Origin: CAZBYL01 sp964522805
GTDB lineage: Bacteria; Synergistota; Synergistia; Synergistales; Synergistaceae
Length of the DNA stretch: 20,924 nucleotides
Reading direction: 5' to 3'
NCBI GenBank assembly: GCA_964522805.1
Contig: CAZFWP010000022.1
Coordinates: forward strand, 1 to 20,924
The notes under the pieces were generated by a model. That model saw nothing but the letters and a program-made list of their open reading frames with translations. It was not told the origin of the DNA and ran no database searches. Shown here piece by piece: positions 1 through 8,191 of this stretch. Each line of letters starts with the position of its first letter. Within the stretch, counting starts at the first letter, position 1. A program made the position numbers and the translations under genes.

Positions 1-945
1 TTTTCCAAGTTCTTCCCATGTGGTGACACAGGCTTTTTTGATGGGCTTAAGTTCATCTTCGGTGTACTTGTAGACTTTGATGCCTTTTTTCTGCATCAGG
101 TCCATGTACTTATTATCCTCGGCTTTGGCGTTGTCGATGGATTTCAGTGTGTATTTCTTCGCTACATCCATGAAAACCTTCTGGTCGGCGGGCGTGAGTT
201 TCTTCCAGGATTTGTCGCTGACCATAATTGCCAAGTATTCCATTGAGTAGTTGGTGTGGTACCAATACTTAAGAACGTCGCCCAAAATGGTGTAGGCGGC
301 AGCTACAGGATAGCCGTCAACCGCGTCGCAGACGCCGGTCTGCATTGACTGATAAACATCTGAATAGGGAATGGTGATGGGGCGGAAGCCCATTGCTTTT
401 GCTCCGAGTGTGTAAACGTCCATGTTCGGAACGCGGGCGAGAACTCCTTTGTCAACCTTCGGGTTAAGAGGATCTTTGAGGGGCTTGGAGGATCCAATAC
501 CGATCATGCCTTCGATGTAGGAGCCGATAAGGCGAACGCCGAGAGCGGAGCTGAGCTCATTCAGCTTTGCCGGCAGCCATGCGCCGGGAACAAAGACTTT
601 CTTAGCATCATCGTAGCCGCTGACATATCCGTTAATATAGACAAGTTCGAGGCGGGGGTCAAATTCGCTGGCGATGGACATAAGAGACATGTCTATCGTA
701 CCGCGGATCATCTCTTCCATAACGAGTGAGTAGTTGCCGAGCTGGTTTGCCGGGTAAACTTTGATTTCCACACGTCCGTTTGTTTTCTGACCGATTTCCT
801 TGGCCATTTCATTCATTGTTTTAGTAGCCATATGGTCGGGAGGAGACTGTCCCGCAAAACGGAAGACAATTGGAGCGGCTGTCGCCGGAGTTACTATTGC
901 TGCGAAAAGAAATACAACGGCCAACAAGATAGCAAATTTCTTCAT
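1..945 (-). CDS. TRAP transporter solute-binding protein, DctP family (3' end outside window)
   Basis: Periplasmic receptor of a tripartite ATP-independent transporter, which binds a carboxylate-type substrate and delivers it to the DctQ/DctM membrane subunits. The first 23 residues are a signal peptide (MKKFAILLAVVFLFA then a small-residue stretch ending TPATA). The mature part begins IVFRFAGQSPPDHMATK, a typical DctP opening. Later landmarks are GNYSLVMEEMIRGTIDM near residue 80 and VPNMDVYTLGAKAMGF followed by PIPYSDVYQSMQTGVCDAVDG-type sequence near residues 175-210, the conserved ligand-binding zone. 315 residues are visible; the family usually has about 330-350, so only a short C-terminus is missing. 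The ATG at 945 is preceded by GGGAGAG. The dctQ and dctM genes would be expected beyond coordinate 1. The substrate cannot be inferred. Confidence 0.9.
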   Translation of the reverse strand, partial: MKKFAILLAVVFLFAAIVTPATAAPIVFRFAGQSPPDHMATKTMNEMAKEIGQKTNGRVEIKVYPANQLGNYSLVMEEMIRGTIDMSLMSIASEFDPRLELVYINGYVSGYDDAKKVFVPGAWLPAKLNELSSALGVRLIGSYIEGMIGIGSSKPLKDPLNPKVDKGVLARVPNMDVYTLGAKAMGFRPITIPYSDVYQSMQTGVCDAVDGYPVAAAYTILGDVLKYWYHTNYSMEYLAIMVSDKSWKKLTPADQKVFMDVAKKYTLKSIDNAKAEDNKYMDLMQKKGIKVYKYTEDELKPIKKACVTTWEELGK

Positions 946-1021
946 TACGATATACTCTCCCTTCATTCCCCTGATAAAAATTAATTAAAAGAAAAAAGCT
1001 TGCCCAAATATTACGTTGTCT

Positions 1022-1089
1022 GCGTTAAATGCCGCGATGGTCATCTCTGAGCGCCGCACTCCCCCTTCATCTCTACTGCGTCTTAACGC
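1022..1089 (-). promoter_or_regulatory. Possible structured leader RNA of the dctP-type gene
   Basis: On the minus strand this part of the approximately 200-nt leader is closed by the complementary heptamers GCGTTAA (1089-1083) and TTAACGC (1028-1022). Between them lie a hairpin GAGTG-CGG-CGCTC and a short GATG/CATC pairing, so a multi-branched fold is possible. It lies between a good promoter at 1158-1186 and the start codon at 945. It does not match any riboswitch class I can recall. Regulatory function is inference. Confidence 0.3.
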
Positions 1090-1157
1090 AATTTTATCTA
1101 AAAATAAAACAGAGCGAAATTCAACAGATGCAAATAAAATAGACGTGCTGTCCATGT

Positions 1158-1186
1158 AAATTACACCAATTGCTTCAATTAGTCAA
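1158..1186 (-). promoter_or_regulatory. Sigma-70 promoter for the dctP-type gene
   Basis: On the minus strand, -35 TTGACT (1186-1181) and -10 TAATTT (1163-1158) are separated by exactly 17 nt. Transcription would begin near 1151 and give a leader of about 205 nt before the ATG at 945. Confidence 0.55.
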
Positions 1187-1269
1187 TCTTTTTGATGTGA
1201 TATTTTGCACTCCGATACAAGGTATACAAGTATTGAGACTATGGTACATTTTAATAACATATTTTTAAT

Positions 1270-1319
1270 ATATAAACAAACACCTGACATTTAAGTAAAC
1301 GTCAGGTGTTTGTTTATAT
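1270..1319 (-). terminator. Long perfect hairpin after the chromate-transporter genes
   Basis: A 19-bp perfect inverted repeat (1270-1288 pairing with 1301-1319) surrounds a 12-nt loop. The inner stem holds CACCTGAC/GTCAGGTG and the outer arms are A/T-rich. It lies 60 nt past the stop codon of the minus-strand chrA pair and ahead of the dctP promoter, so an intrinsic terminator insulating the two units is the simplest reading. The A/T arms could act in both directions. Confidence 0.7.
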
Positions 1320-1379
1320 CTCTATGTCAAAATAATTATAATAGATATGTTTTTTTAAAAAATCCTACTTAAATCACGG

Positions 1380-1913
1380 TTAACTAAAGAGCAGCATTCC
1401 TAAAATACCAAATATAAATAGCATTATTACGGGACTTTCTTTCACAGGTTTAACTTTATTGATCAACAATATTCCAAGGAGGAGCAGCGCGCTATCCTTT
1501 ACACCGCCGCCAAAAACCGCCGTAAGCGGCGAAACAAGTGAGAGCGCCAGCAGCCCGGAAACTACGGGGCGCAATTTAGCGGTAAAGCTTTTACTTTGCT
1601 CCGCAGGGGCTTTTTTCAAAATCAGAAGAATCAGTGAAAGAACTGCAATCGGTGCGGCGCAAAGCGACATGGTAGCAGCAAGAGAGCCTAAAAATCCCGC
1701 CTGTCTGTAGCCGACAAAGGTTGCGGCGTTAATTGCAATAGGACCGGGAGTCACCTGAGAAAGAGCCAGCACTTGATTAAACTGCGAAGACGAGAGCCAG
1801 TGGTTTTTTGTAACCAAATGGTACTCAATCAACGGCAAAGTGGAGAGCCCTCCGCCGAAAGCGCAGATGCCCACTTGCGCGAACACCGCGGAAAGAGAAG
1901 CTATCGCGCCCAT
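1380..1913 (-). CDS. Chromate transporter (CHR family) subunit, second half
   Basis: A 177-residue integral membrane protein of the short-chain CHR family, in which two homologous half-size proteins together do the work of one long ChrA. The family exports chromate or transports sulfate-like anions; the actual ion here is unknown. Visible marks are AFGGG near residue 18, VTPGPIAINAATFVG around residue 58, and several hydrophobic helices. I chose the ATG at 1913 because the homology begins there (MGAIASLSAVFAQVGICAFGGG) and a GAGAGG lies about 12 nt upstream; the reading frame is open further upstream but that part overlaps its partner gene in another frame. It overlaps the end of the upstream half by 13 nt, so the two are probably translationally coupled. 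Confidence 0.87.
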   Translation of the reverse strand: MGAIASLSAVFAQVGICAFGGGLSTLPLIEYHLVTKNHWLSSSQFNQVLALSQVTPGPIAINAATFVGYRQAGFLGSLAATMSLCAAPIAVLSLILLILKKAPAEQSKSFTAKLRPVVSGLLALSLVSPLTAVFGGGVKDSALLLLGILLINKVKPVKESPVIMLFIFGILGMLLFS

Positions 1914-2443
1914 CTGAGTACCAGCCTCTCTCCCGCAAATTGCAGCACAAGGATAAAAAACATTGAAAAGAGCGGATGCAGATGAAAAATTCCGATCATC
2001 GAGATGACGGCGATGATCGGAATCAAGTTCCACCGGCTGCGTTTGAGAGTTCCTTTGACATTTTCAAAGATAACAGATGCGATAATCGCTCCCGTGCCTG
2101 CCAGCACGCCTCGGAAGAAACCCTGCACAAGCGGCAGTGCGGAATATTCTAATATCAGCGGCGAAAGCAAAAGCACAATGATGAAGGGCGGCAGAACGGA
2201 GCCGGCGGCAGCGGCCAAACTGCCTTTGAGACCATGGTAATGCCGCCCAAGCAGCCATGATATTGAAACGGCGATGGGTCCTGGCATCGAGGCGGCAAGG
2301 CTCACCATATCGGCAAACTTTTCTTCGCCGATTCCGCCCCGCTTTTCCACCTCCAACTGGACAATGCCCAAAATGACAATGCCGCCGCCAAAGGTGACGG
2401 AGCTTATTTTAAAAAAGAAGAGAAAGAGCTCGATAAGGGTCAT
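1901..2443 (-). CDS. Chromate transporter (CHR family) subunit, first half
   Basis: A 180-residue membrane protein, the first of a two-gene short-chain CHR transporter. It starts MTLIELFLFFFKISSVTFGGG, with the FGGG signature at residues 18-21, and has ASMPGPIAVSISWLLG in the middle, matching the PGP motif of its partner. About five to six hydrophobic segments follow. The start ATG at 2443 has GGAGA 6 nt upstream. The minus-strand sequence TGTTAAAAT (2484-2476) is an extended -10 element that could drive the pair, without an obvious -35. Short-chain CHR proteins normally work as a heterodimer with opposite membrane orientations. Whether chromate is the physiological substrate cannot be told from sequence. 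Confidence 0.87.
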   Translation of the reverse strand: MTLIELFLFFFKISSVTFGGGIVILGIVQLEVEKRGGIGEEKFADMVSLAASMPGPIAVSISWLLGRHYHGLKGSLAAAAGSVLPPFIIVLLLSPLILEYSALPLVQGFFRGVLAGTGAIIASVIFENVKGTLKRSRWNLIPIIAVISMIGIFHLHPLFSMFFILVLQFAGERLVLRWAR

Positions 2444-2619
2444 TTTTTCTCCAATCTGTATTTACTCGTTTGTTGATTTTAACAATGTTTACGCCAAAAA
2501 TGGGGAAATTTTTCCACTAATACGTGTATTGGCTGACGGATATTGCATAGAAAACTCTCGCTAAATGGCGCGCTCCTACTAGAATTATAGGGCTTATTCA
2601 CCATTCGGAGGTACAATAT

Positions 2620-3375
2620 TTGAAGATAAAAATACCGGCATTGCTTTGCATATCTGCGCTGTTCTTTTTTTGGCACTCACACTCTGCATGGGCCTCTTCT
2701 GACGGCTTGGCGGCGAAAAAAATCTGCGCTCTGCTCTCTGAACAGCTGCACCCCGAAAGAGTTGTGGTCACAGTAAAGGGCTCTTATGTATGGACGGAAA
2801 TCCGCGGCGCCAGCCTCCTTGGGCTGAGAGTAGAGAGAATGAGGCTGCGCGGTAAATTGAAAAAATATCAAGCGGCAAAAATAAAAGACGATTTTACCAA
2901 GCTGATCGAATCCTCTCAGGGGGAGATCGTCCTTAAAGAAGAAGACCTCAACAACTATTTGGCAGATGCCGGCGAGTTCAGCGGTTTCTCCGGGCTGAGA
3001 ATAGACTTTCGGCCTGAGAAATCAGTGGCGCGCGGGCTCTATCACGCCAAGGTTCTTTTCAAAGTAAAGATGAGGATTATGGCAAAATCACGGCTCTCGC
3101 TTGAGGAAGATTCTCTCTATCTGCGCGACACCGAGGTATTTGTCGAAGGTGTTAAACAGCCGCAGAGCATGACAGAAAAAATAACCGCAAATATCAATCC
3201 GCTCTTTTCTTTTTCCGCCATTCCTTTTCCGGTAAAATTCACCAAGCTGGTAATAGACGGCGAAAGCGCAGCTGTCACCGCCGCACCGAACCCGGTTAGA
3301 GGAGGCGAAACCAGAAGCTACACACAAAAAAGCAGCCGCACCGCAGCAAACATCATTGCAACAAGCAAAAACTAA
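2620..3375 (+). CDS. Secreted LmeA/DUF2993-like protein
   Basis: A 251-residue protein with an N-terminal signal peptide (KIKIPALLCISALFFFW, cleavage probably after SAWA near residue 25). The body resembles the DUF2993/LmeA group: an amphipathic beta-rich domain with SYVWTEIRGASLLGLRVERMRL near residue 55, then EIVLKEEDLNNYLAD around 105-120, and a late LFSFSAIPFPVKFTKLVID segment. Such proteins are thought to bind lipid or phospholipid in the cell envelope. The tail after residue 225 (PNPVRGGETRSYTQKSS) looks disordered. The start is TTG: a GGAGG at 2607-2611 lies 8 nt upstream and no ATG fits the signal peptide. No clear terminator follows. The family assignment is by pattern only. Confidence 0.5.
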   Translation: MKIKIPALLCISALFFFWHSHSAWASSDGLAAKKICALLSEQLHPERVVVTVKGSYVWTEIRGASLLGLRVERMRLRGKLKKYQAAKIKDDFTKLIESSQGEIVLKEEDLNNYLADAGEFSGFSGLRIDFRPEKSVARGLYHAKVLFKVKMRIMAKSRLSLEEDSLYLRDTEVFVEGVKQPQSMTEKITANINPLFSFSAIPFPVKFTKLVIDGESAAVTAAPNPVRGGETRSYTQKSSRTAANIIATSKN

Positions 3376-3835
3376 AATACTCTGCCTTTCATGAAGCACG
3401 TACTTATTTACGCTGGGCATCGCTTTAACGGCCATGCGCTTTTTTGTTCGCTTTTCACTCAGCGGTAATCTGCCAAATACCGCTGAAAGACGGCAGCTAC
3501 TTCATCCTCAGCCAGCAAAACTTCCTTAAATTTAAACACCATCTCCGGGGCTCTTTTATCAAGGCCTTGACGCCGCTATTTTAACTCGCGCCATATTACA
3601 TACGTGCGGCACACGCGATATTTACCCCTTTTCAGATAAATAGCTTTCAAACCTTGCCTGGTTTGGTTTTTATTCCCCGGTATAAAAAAAACGCTGCTTT
3701 TATTTATAGTTTTTTGTCAATTCCTTGCTGTGACTGTCTTTTTCTTTGATTACACTTTTTTGATGCCGTTTTTTTTTATTTTATCCCACAAAAATTTATA
3801 ATCCGCTTTTTCTGTATAACACAGATTTTCGCCGC
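3376..3835. other. Intergenic DNA, increasingly AT-rich, upstream arm of oriC
   Basis: No convincing gene. From about 3700 the sequence is T-rich on the plus strand and leads into the DnaA-box cluster, so it could contribute an unwinding element. A small open minus-strand frame (3459-3577, about 38 codons, with VFKFKEVLLAEDEVAAVF) has protein-like composition but no visible RBS and may be a fragment of a lost gene. A weak hairpin AAACC-TTGCCT-GGTTT followed by T-rich sequence occurs near 3648-3675. Confidence 0.4.
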
Positions 3836-4302
3836 TGTGGATAATTTTTGACGCTATTTGCGGTTCTTCTTATAAGGTCAGTATAAATCTATATCTTTAC
3901 TCACAAATAAACACACCTTTTGCGAGTATTTCCGCCGTTTTGTATATGAATTTTGAAAACATGAGAATTACACACAATTTTCATCCACAACATGTGGATA
4001 AAACACTGCCCTTTTGCGTTTTTTCGGCAATAACCAAGAAAAACAATGTGGATTTTTCTTCTTATCCACTATATCCACATCTCATTTGTGCAAAAATGAT
4101 TACTGTAAAACAACAGTTTGTCCACAAAACACAAGTTATTCCCAAATAGATATCCACTGTTGCTATCACCGGCTTTTTAACCAATTTCTCATGGAACAAA
4201 AAAAGCGTGATTTGTCAAGTTTTCGCCTTTAGACAGGAAAAAACAGGGCATTTTTATTTACTAACATCATTTTGTGGATAAGTGTATATCTTTTGTGGAT
4301 TG
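3836..4302. other. oriC, upstream DnaA-box cluster
   Basis: Three perfect DnaA boxes (TTATCCACA, all read as TGTGGATAA on the plus strand) lie at 3836-3844, 3993-4001 and 4273-4281. One-mismatch boxes are at 3981-3989 (TCATCCACA), 4062-4070 (TTATCCACT), 4071-4079 (ATATCCACA) and 4118-4126 (TTGTCCACA); looser matches are at 4047-4055, 4150-4158 and 4294-4302. The cluster fills the gap before dnaA, as in many bacterial origins. The boxes closest to dnaA probably also mediate its autoregulation. A short open frame across this stretch is not believed to be a gene. Confidence 0.88.
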
Positions 4303-4344
4303 TGAAATTGGCTCATTTCCGATGACGCCTCTTGTTACTATTCA

Positions 4345-4353
4345 TGATAAAAT
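4345..4353 (+). promoter_or_regulatory. Possible extended -10 promoter of dnaA
   Basis: TGATAAAAT (extended -10, TGnTAAAAT) lies 55 nt before the dnaA start and 64 nt after the last perfect DnaA box upstream. There is no good -35 at 17 nt. Confidence 0.3.
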
Positions 4354-4407
4354 TACCCTGAAGAATCTGTTCTTGTCTGTTCTTTATTTTTCTGAGGTGA
4401 GTGCATA

Positions 4408-5748
4408 ATGTCAAAAGAATTGGATATTGTCTGGAACGAGTTCACAGCCTTTTGTGTGGAGCGGCTGTCTGCAGCTGACAGCGCCGTCAAAACATATCTG
4501 GATACCTGCCTGCCGATTTCTTTGGAGGACGGCGTCCTGATGCTCGATGTACCTACACCATTCGCGCGTGAGCAGATCAAACTGCGTTTTCTCCCGCAGA
4601 TGAAAGAAATACTTAAGGAGACAGGCTTTGGCTCTGATGTGCAGATTATTGTCAGCCAAGATATTAAGCCAGATGTGGGCGCTGAGGACCGTGCTGCCGC
4701 AGCTGCTGCTCCCGGGCGGATGATGATGAGCCGCAACGGACTCAACCCAAACTATGTTTTTTCCTCATTTGTCGTTGGCAAATCAAACAGGCTTCCCCAT
4801 GCCGCCTGTCTTGCGGTGGCAGAATCACCCGGCGTCGCCTACAACCCCCTCTTTATTTGGGGAAAGGTAGGCTTGGGAAAGACTCACCTTATGCACGCCA
4901 TCGGCAATCACCTCGAATCGACAAGAAACAATATGAAGGTGCTCTATGTAAGCGCTGAAACTTTTACCAACGACCTTATTAAGGCCATCAGAAACAATAC
5001 CAATATTGAGTTTCGCTCAAGATACCGCGAGCTTGATGTGCTGATGATCGACGACGTACAGTTTATCGCCGGAAAAGAGCAGACTCAGGAAGAGTTTTTC
5101 CACACTTTTAACACTTTGCATGGGGCAAATAAGCAGATTATTATCAGCTCCGACCGACCGCCTAAGGACATTATGGGAGTTGAAGACAGGCTGGTTAACC
5201 GTTTTGAATGCGGCTTGGTGACAGATGTGCAGCCGCCTGACTTGGAGACCCGTATCGCTATTTTGCAAAAAAAAGCCGAGATGAAGCAGTATGTCATCCC
5301 GGAAGATATTGTGATGTTCATAGCCCAAAATATTCCCAGTAATATCAGAGAGCTTGAAGGCACTCTTAATCGCGTGGTTGCCTGCTCGGAGTTCAATAAA
5401 GAACCGATAAATATGGAAAACGTTTCGCTGTGGCTAAAGGATTTAATCCGTGACAACCACACAGGCCCGGTGAGTATAGGTATGATTCAGCAGTTGGTAT
5501 CAGAGGCTTTCGGCATTTCCATAGAAGAGCTGACATCAAAAAACCGCTCTGCTGAACTGGCATTGGCACGTCAGGTTGCCATGTACCTTGCCCGCAACAA
5601 GACAAATGAGAGTTTGCAGCAGATTGCTTATGCCTTTAACAAAAAAGACCATACCACTGTAATTCATGCGAACAATAAAGTTGTGGAACTTTTAAAAACA
5701 GACTTGCGCGTGCGCACATATGTGGATAACATTGTAAAAAAGCTGTGA
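4408..5748 (+). CDS. dnaA: Chromosomal replication initiator protein DnaA
   Basis: The AAA+ ATPase that binds DnaA boxes, melts the origin and recruits the replicative helicase. At 446 residues it has the normal length. Domain I is residues 1-80; a short Ala-rich linker follows at about 88-105. The AAA+ domain starts NPNYVFSSFVVGKSN (113-127), with Walker A GKVGLGKT (152-159), Walker B VLMIDDVQF (211-219), sensor I IIISSDRPPKDI (244-255) and box VII VNRFECGLV (263-271). Domain IV carries the DNA-binding signature LARQVAMYLARNKT (386-399) and DHTTVIHA (414-421). The second residue of Walker A is Lys where most DnaA proteins have Gly. The ATG at 4408 has a GAGGTG-type RBS 9 nt upstream. The last codons contain a perfect DnaA box. 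It is followed by a 231-nt gap with further boxes, then dnaN. Confidence 0.98.
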   Translation: MSKELDIVWNEFTAFCVERLSAADSAVKTYLDTCLPISLEDGVLMLDVPTPFAREQIKLRFLPQMKEILKETGFGSDVQIIVSQDIKPDVGAEDRAAAAAAPGRMMMSRNGLNPNYVFSSFVVGKSNRLPHAACLAVAESPGVAYNPLFIWGKVGLGKTHLMHAIGNHLESTRNNMKVLYVSAETFTNDLIKAIRNNTNIEFRSRYRELDVLMIDDVQFIAGKEQTQEEFFHTFNTLHGANKQIIISSDRPPKDIMGVEDRLVNRFECGLVTDVQPPDLETRIAILQKKAEMKQYVIPEDIVMFIAQNIPSNIRELEGTLNRVVACSEFNKEPINMENVSLWLKDLIRDNHTGPVSIGMIQQLVSEAFGISIEELTSKNRSAELALARQVAMYLARNKTNESLQQIAYAFNKKDHTTVIHANNKVVELLKTDLRVRTYVDNIVKKL

Positions 5749-5907
5749 TTTTTATGATTATCCACTGTGTATTGCATTGTGGGTAACATTTTTAAGCTGT
5801 TTTTCCACAGGTGAATTGTGGAAAGTGTGGATATTTTGTGAATAGATATTTTTTTTAATCCACAGCCAAAAAACATGGCATCACCGCCAAAAAGGGCGTT
5901 TTCCACA
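5721..5907. other. oriC, downstream DnaA-box cluster between dnaA and dnaN
   Basis: A perfect box (TGTGGATAA, 5721-5729) lies inside the 3' end of dnaA. One-mismatch boxes follow at 5758-5766 (TTATCCACT), 5778-5786 (TGTGGGTAA), 5801-5809 (TTTTCCACA), 5826-5834 (TGTGGATAT), 5856-5864 (TAATCCACA) and 5899-5907 (TTTTCCACA). An AT-rich run at 5831-5859 (ATATTTTGTG, then AATAGATATT, then T-rich) is the best candidate for a duplex-unwinding element. Together with the upstream cluster this gives a bipartite origin of the Bacillus type. The assignment of the unwinding site is inference. Confidence 0.75.
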
Positions 5908-5979
5908 TATTCACGCGCCCTACGGCTACGAATACTAATTTTCTAAATATAAAGAGAAGTAAAACAGGGGGTCTCTCGT

Positions 5980-7146
5980 ATGAAGCTGACGATAAATAAA
6001 AAACAATTCCTCCAGAGCTGGAGTCTCGCAGAGAGAAGCACATCAAGTTCCAGTTCTATGAATATTCTTTCTTCCGTTTTGGTAAAGGCCTCTTTCGAGG
6101 AAGTTACCCTCCAGGCTACGGATATCAGAACCTCGATTATCTGTTCCGCATCGGGAATTAACGTCATTGAGCCGGGAGATGCTGTTTTTCCCATCAAAAT
6201 GGTCAGTGACCTCTTCAAAAAAGCTCCGGGAGAAGAATTTTCGCTGACTGTCGATGATGGCAAGGTGGTACTCAAGGCCGGCCGCAGTAAATATAATTTC
6301 AGCACCTATCCCGTACGTGAATTTCCGGTGCTGCCAAATTCTCAGAACGCCAAAGTTTTCTGCCGCACCAATGCAGGAGACCTTTCCAAGGTTATTGAAG
6401 AGGGTACGCTTGCCGCATCTACAGGCGAAGAGTTTCCTCTCTACCTCTCTTCCGCTAATTTTCAAACAGAAAACGGCATTTTAAACATCGTCTCCACCGA
6501 CACCAGAAGACTGGCTCTTTCGGGAACACCGGTTGAAGATTCAACAGAAGGCAGCAGTTCATTGCTGCCGATGAAGGGTGTAAAAGAGGTGCAGCGTATC
6601 TTAGGCTCTCTTAGCCCGGATGCGAAAATTGAAATTTTATATGACGATGCCCAGTTTTATTTCAAAGCGGGTTCTCTTGAATTCACCGTACGCCGCGTGG
6701 AATCGCGCTTCCCGCCTTACGAAAAAATTCTTCCCAAAGGACATTCTACCTGTGTTGCCCTTGACAGAGGCAGCCTCATTTCCGCTTTGGAACGAGTGGA
6801 TGTAATTGTTCGCGACTATAACCGCATGGTGGTTTTGGATATAGCAGCCGGCAGCAGTCTGATGATGAGGGGCAAAGCTCCGGACTTCGGTCAGGCCATG
6901 GAAGAAATCAACGCCGAAATAACCGGCAATAATTTGAGAATAGCGGTTAACTCCAAATTTTTTATGGAGGCGCTGAAAGTAATGAGAGAGCCGCAGGTAC
7001 TATTGGCATTTAATGGACCATCGGGTCATATGGCGGTAAGACGCATTGACAGCGAAGGCTTCCTCTGTCTGATTGCGCCGATAAACTTATCCGAGCAGGA
7101 ATTAAAGATGGATGAAATTGATTCATCCGGAGACAATGGGCTATAA
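5980..7146 (+). CDS. dnaN: DNA polymerase III beta subunit (sliding clamp)
   Basis: The ring-shaped clamp that tethers DNA polymerase III and repair proteins to DNA. At 388 residues it has room for the usual three clamp domains (about 1-125, 126-250 and 251-375). Marks include VFPIKMVSDLFKKAP (80-94), KYNFSTYPVREFPVLP (about 104-119), NIVSTDTRRLALSG (about 170-183), corresponding to the usual ATDGHRLAL stretch, VESRFPPYEKILP (about 239-251) and the C-terminal CLIAPINL where many clamps have a MPMRL-type ending. A short acidic, serine-containing tail follows. The ATG at 5980 has a purine-rich GGGGG RBS about 8 nt upstream. Its last 11 nt overlap recF, indicating translational coupling. Confidence 0.96.
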   Translation: MKLTINKKQFLQSWSLAERSTSSSSSMNILSSVLVKASFEEVTLQATDIRTSIICSASGINVIEPGDAVFPIKMVSDLFKKAPGEEFSLTVDDGKVVLKAGRSKYNFSTYPVREFPVLPNSQNAKVFCRTNAGDLSKVIEEGTLAASTGEEFPLYLSSANFQTENGILNIVSTDTRRLALSGTPVEDSTEGSSSLLPMKGVKEVQRILGSLSPDAKIEILYDDAQFYFKAGSLEFTVRRVESRFPPYEKILPKGHSTCVALDRGSLISALERVDVIVRDYNRMVVLDIAAGSSLMMRGKAPDFGQAMEEINAEITGNNLRIAVNSKFFMEALKVMREPQVLLAFNGPSGHMAVRRIDSEGFLCLIAPINLSEQELKMDEIDSSGDNGL

Positions 7147-8191
7147 GAGAGTAAGATTCAACAATTTCAGAAACTTAGAGCCCCGGGAGATGATTTGGTC
7201 CCCGGGGCTGAACTTGCTTACCGGTGCTAATGGCTCCGGCAAGACCAATATTCTTGAGGGTATAAACATCATTTCCGGATGGGGGCCTCTTGAAAGGGGA
7301 ACGAAAACAGCCTCTCTGCCTACCTGGAACAGCGGTTCCTCCGAAGTACAGCTTACCGGAGAAAATTCAGAATCAGACATTATCAAAGTGAAAATTTCCG
7401 GCAGACTGACACTAAGACTCAACGAAAAAATAATCAGTGCGACGGATTTAAGGTGGAAAGTTCCGGTACTGACTTTTTTACCCAATGATATGGCTATTTT
7501 GGAAGATTCCGCCTCTTACAGGCGCCGCTTACTGGATATGGTTTTGGCACTCTTGGTGCCTCCTTACGCAATAAGGCTCCATGACTACCGCCGCGGAATC
7601 AGACAAAAAACGGCGATGATCCGCCGCGGCATGCCGACAAACATTGTTGACAGAGCTTTAATGCCGCTTTCTGTATGGATTTGGAAAATGAGAGAAGAGG
7701 CTGTTTTACTTCTTTCAGACTGCCTTTCAGGCCTTGGCGATATATTGCCGGACGGTGTAAATTTGACTCTCAAGCGAGGCGGCGCAGGACATTTTGACGA
7801 TATTGAAGAGGATTATCTCCGTTCGGTGATGATGAACAGGGAGCGGGAATGCGCCATGAAAGTACCGTTAGTTGGGCCCCACAGAGATGACATGGTGATA
7901 AAATGCCGCGACATGGCCGCCTGTGACTGTCTCAGCCGTGGCTTCAGGCGGCGCGCGGCGATAGCATTAATGCTTGCGGCCGCTGATGGAGTGAGACGCA
8001 AACTTGGCAGAGAGCCGGTGCTGCTCCTTGACGAGGTGACGGCAGAGCTTGACGCCTCAGGCAGAAAACTGCTCTTTGACTCTCTTATTGAGAGAAAAGC
8101 GCAGGTTTTCGCCGCCACAGCGGAACCATGTACCGACAATTTTCCCGGAGAAGTTTATATAGTTTCCGAAGGCAGAGTGATAAAACAGTGA
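7136..8191 (+). CDS. recF: DNA replication and repair protein RecF
   Basis: SMC-like ATPase that helps load RecA at single-strand gaps with RecO and RecR. From the ATG at 7136 the protein is 351 residues and aligns with E. coli RecF from residue 1: both have exactly ten residues before FRN (MGYKRVRFNNFRN). An in-frame ATG at 7112 is possible and has a better-spaced AGGA, since GGAG is only 3 nt before 7136. Walker A GANGSGKT is at 30-37, the DSASYRRRLLD region at 124-134, GPHRDDM at 247-253 and Walker B VLLLDEVTAELD at 295-306. The signature motif is unusual: SRGFRRR (267-273) where most RecF have S-x-G-Q-Q-R. It overlaps dnaN by 11 nt and mnmG by 4 nt (GTGA). Confidence 0.94.
   Translation: MGYKRVRFNNFRNLEPREMIWSPGLNLLTGANGSGKTNILEGINIISGWGPLERGTKTASLPTWNSGSSEVQLTGENSESDIIKVKISGRLTLRLNEKIISATDLRWKVPVLTFLPNDMAILEDSASYRRRLLDMVLALLVPPYAIRLHDYRRGIRQKTAMIRRGMPTNIVDRALMPLSVWIWKMREEAVLLLSDCLSGLGDILPDGVNLTLKRGGAGHFDDIEEDYLRSVMMNRERECAMKVPLVGPHRDDMVIKCRDMAACDCLSRGFRRRAAIALMLAAADGVRRKLGREPVLLLDEVTAELDASGRKLLFDSLIERKAQVFAATAEPCTDNFPGEVYIVSEGRVIKQ

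Noticed and set aside
3940..4232. Open frames of about 70 codons across the origin region
   Set aside because: They run across clustered DnaA boxes, have no RBS, and the residues look random; the boxes explain the sequence better.
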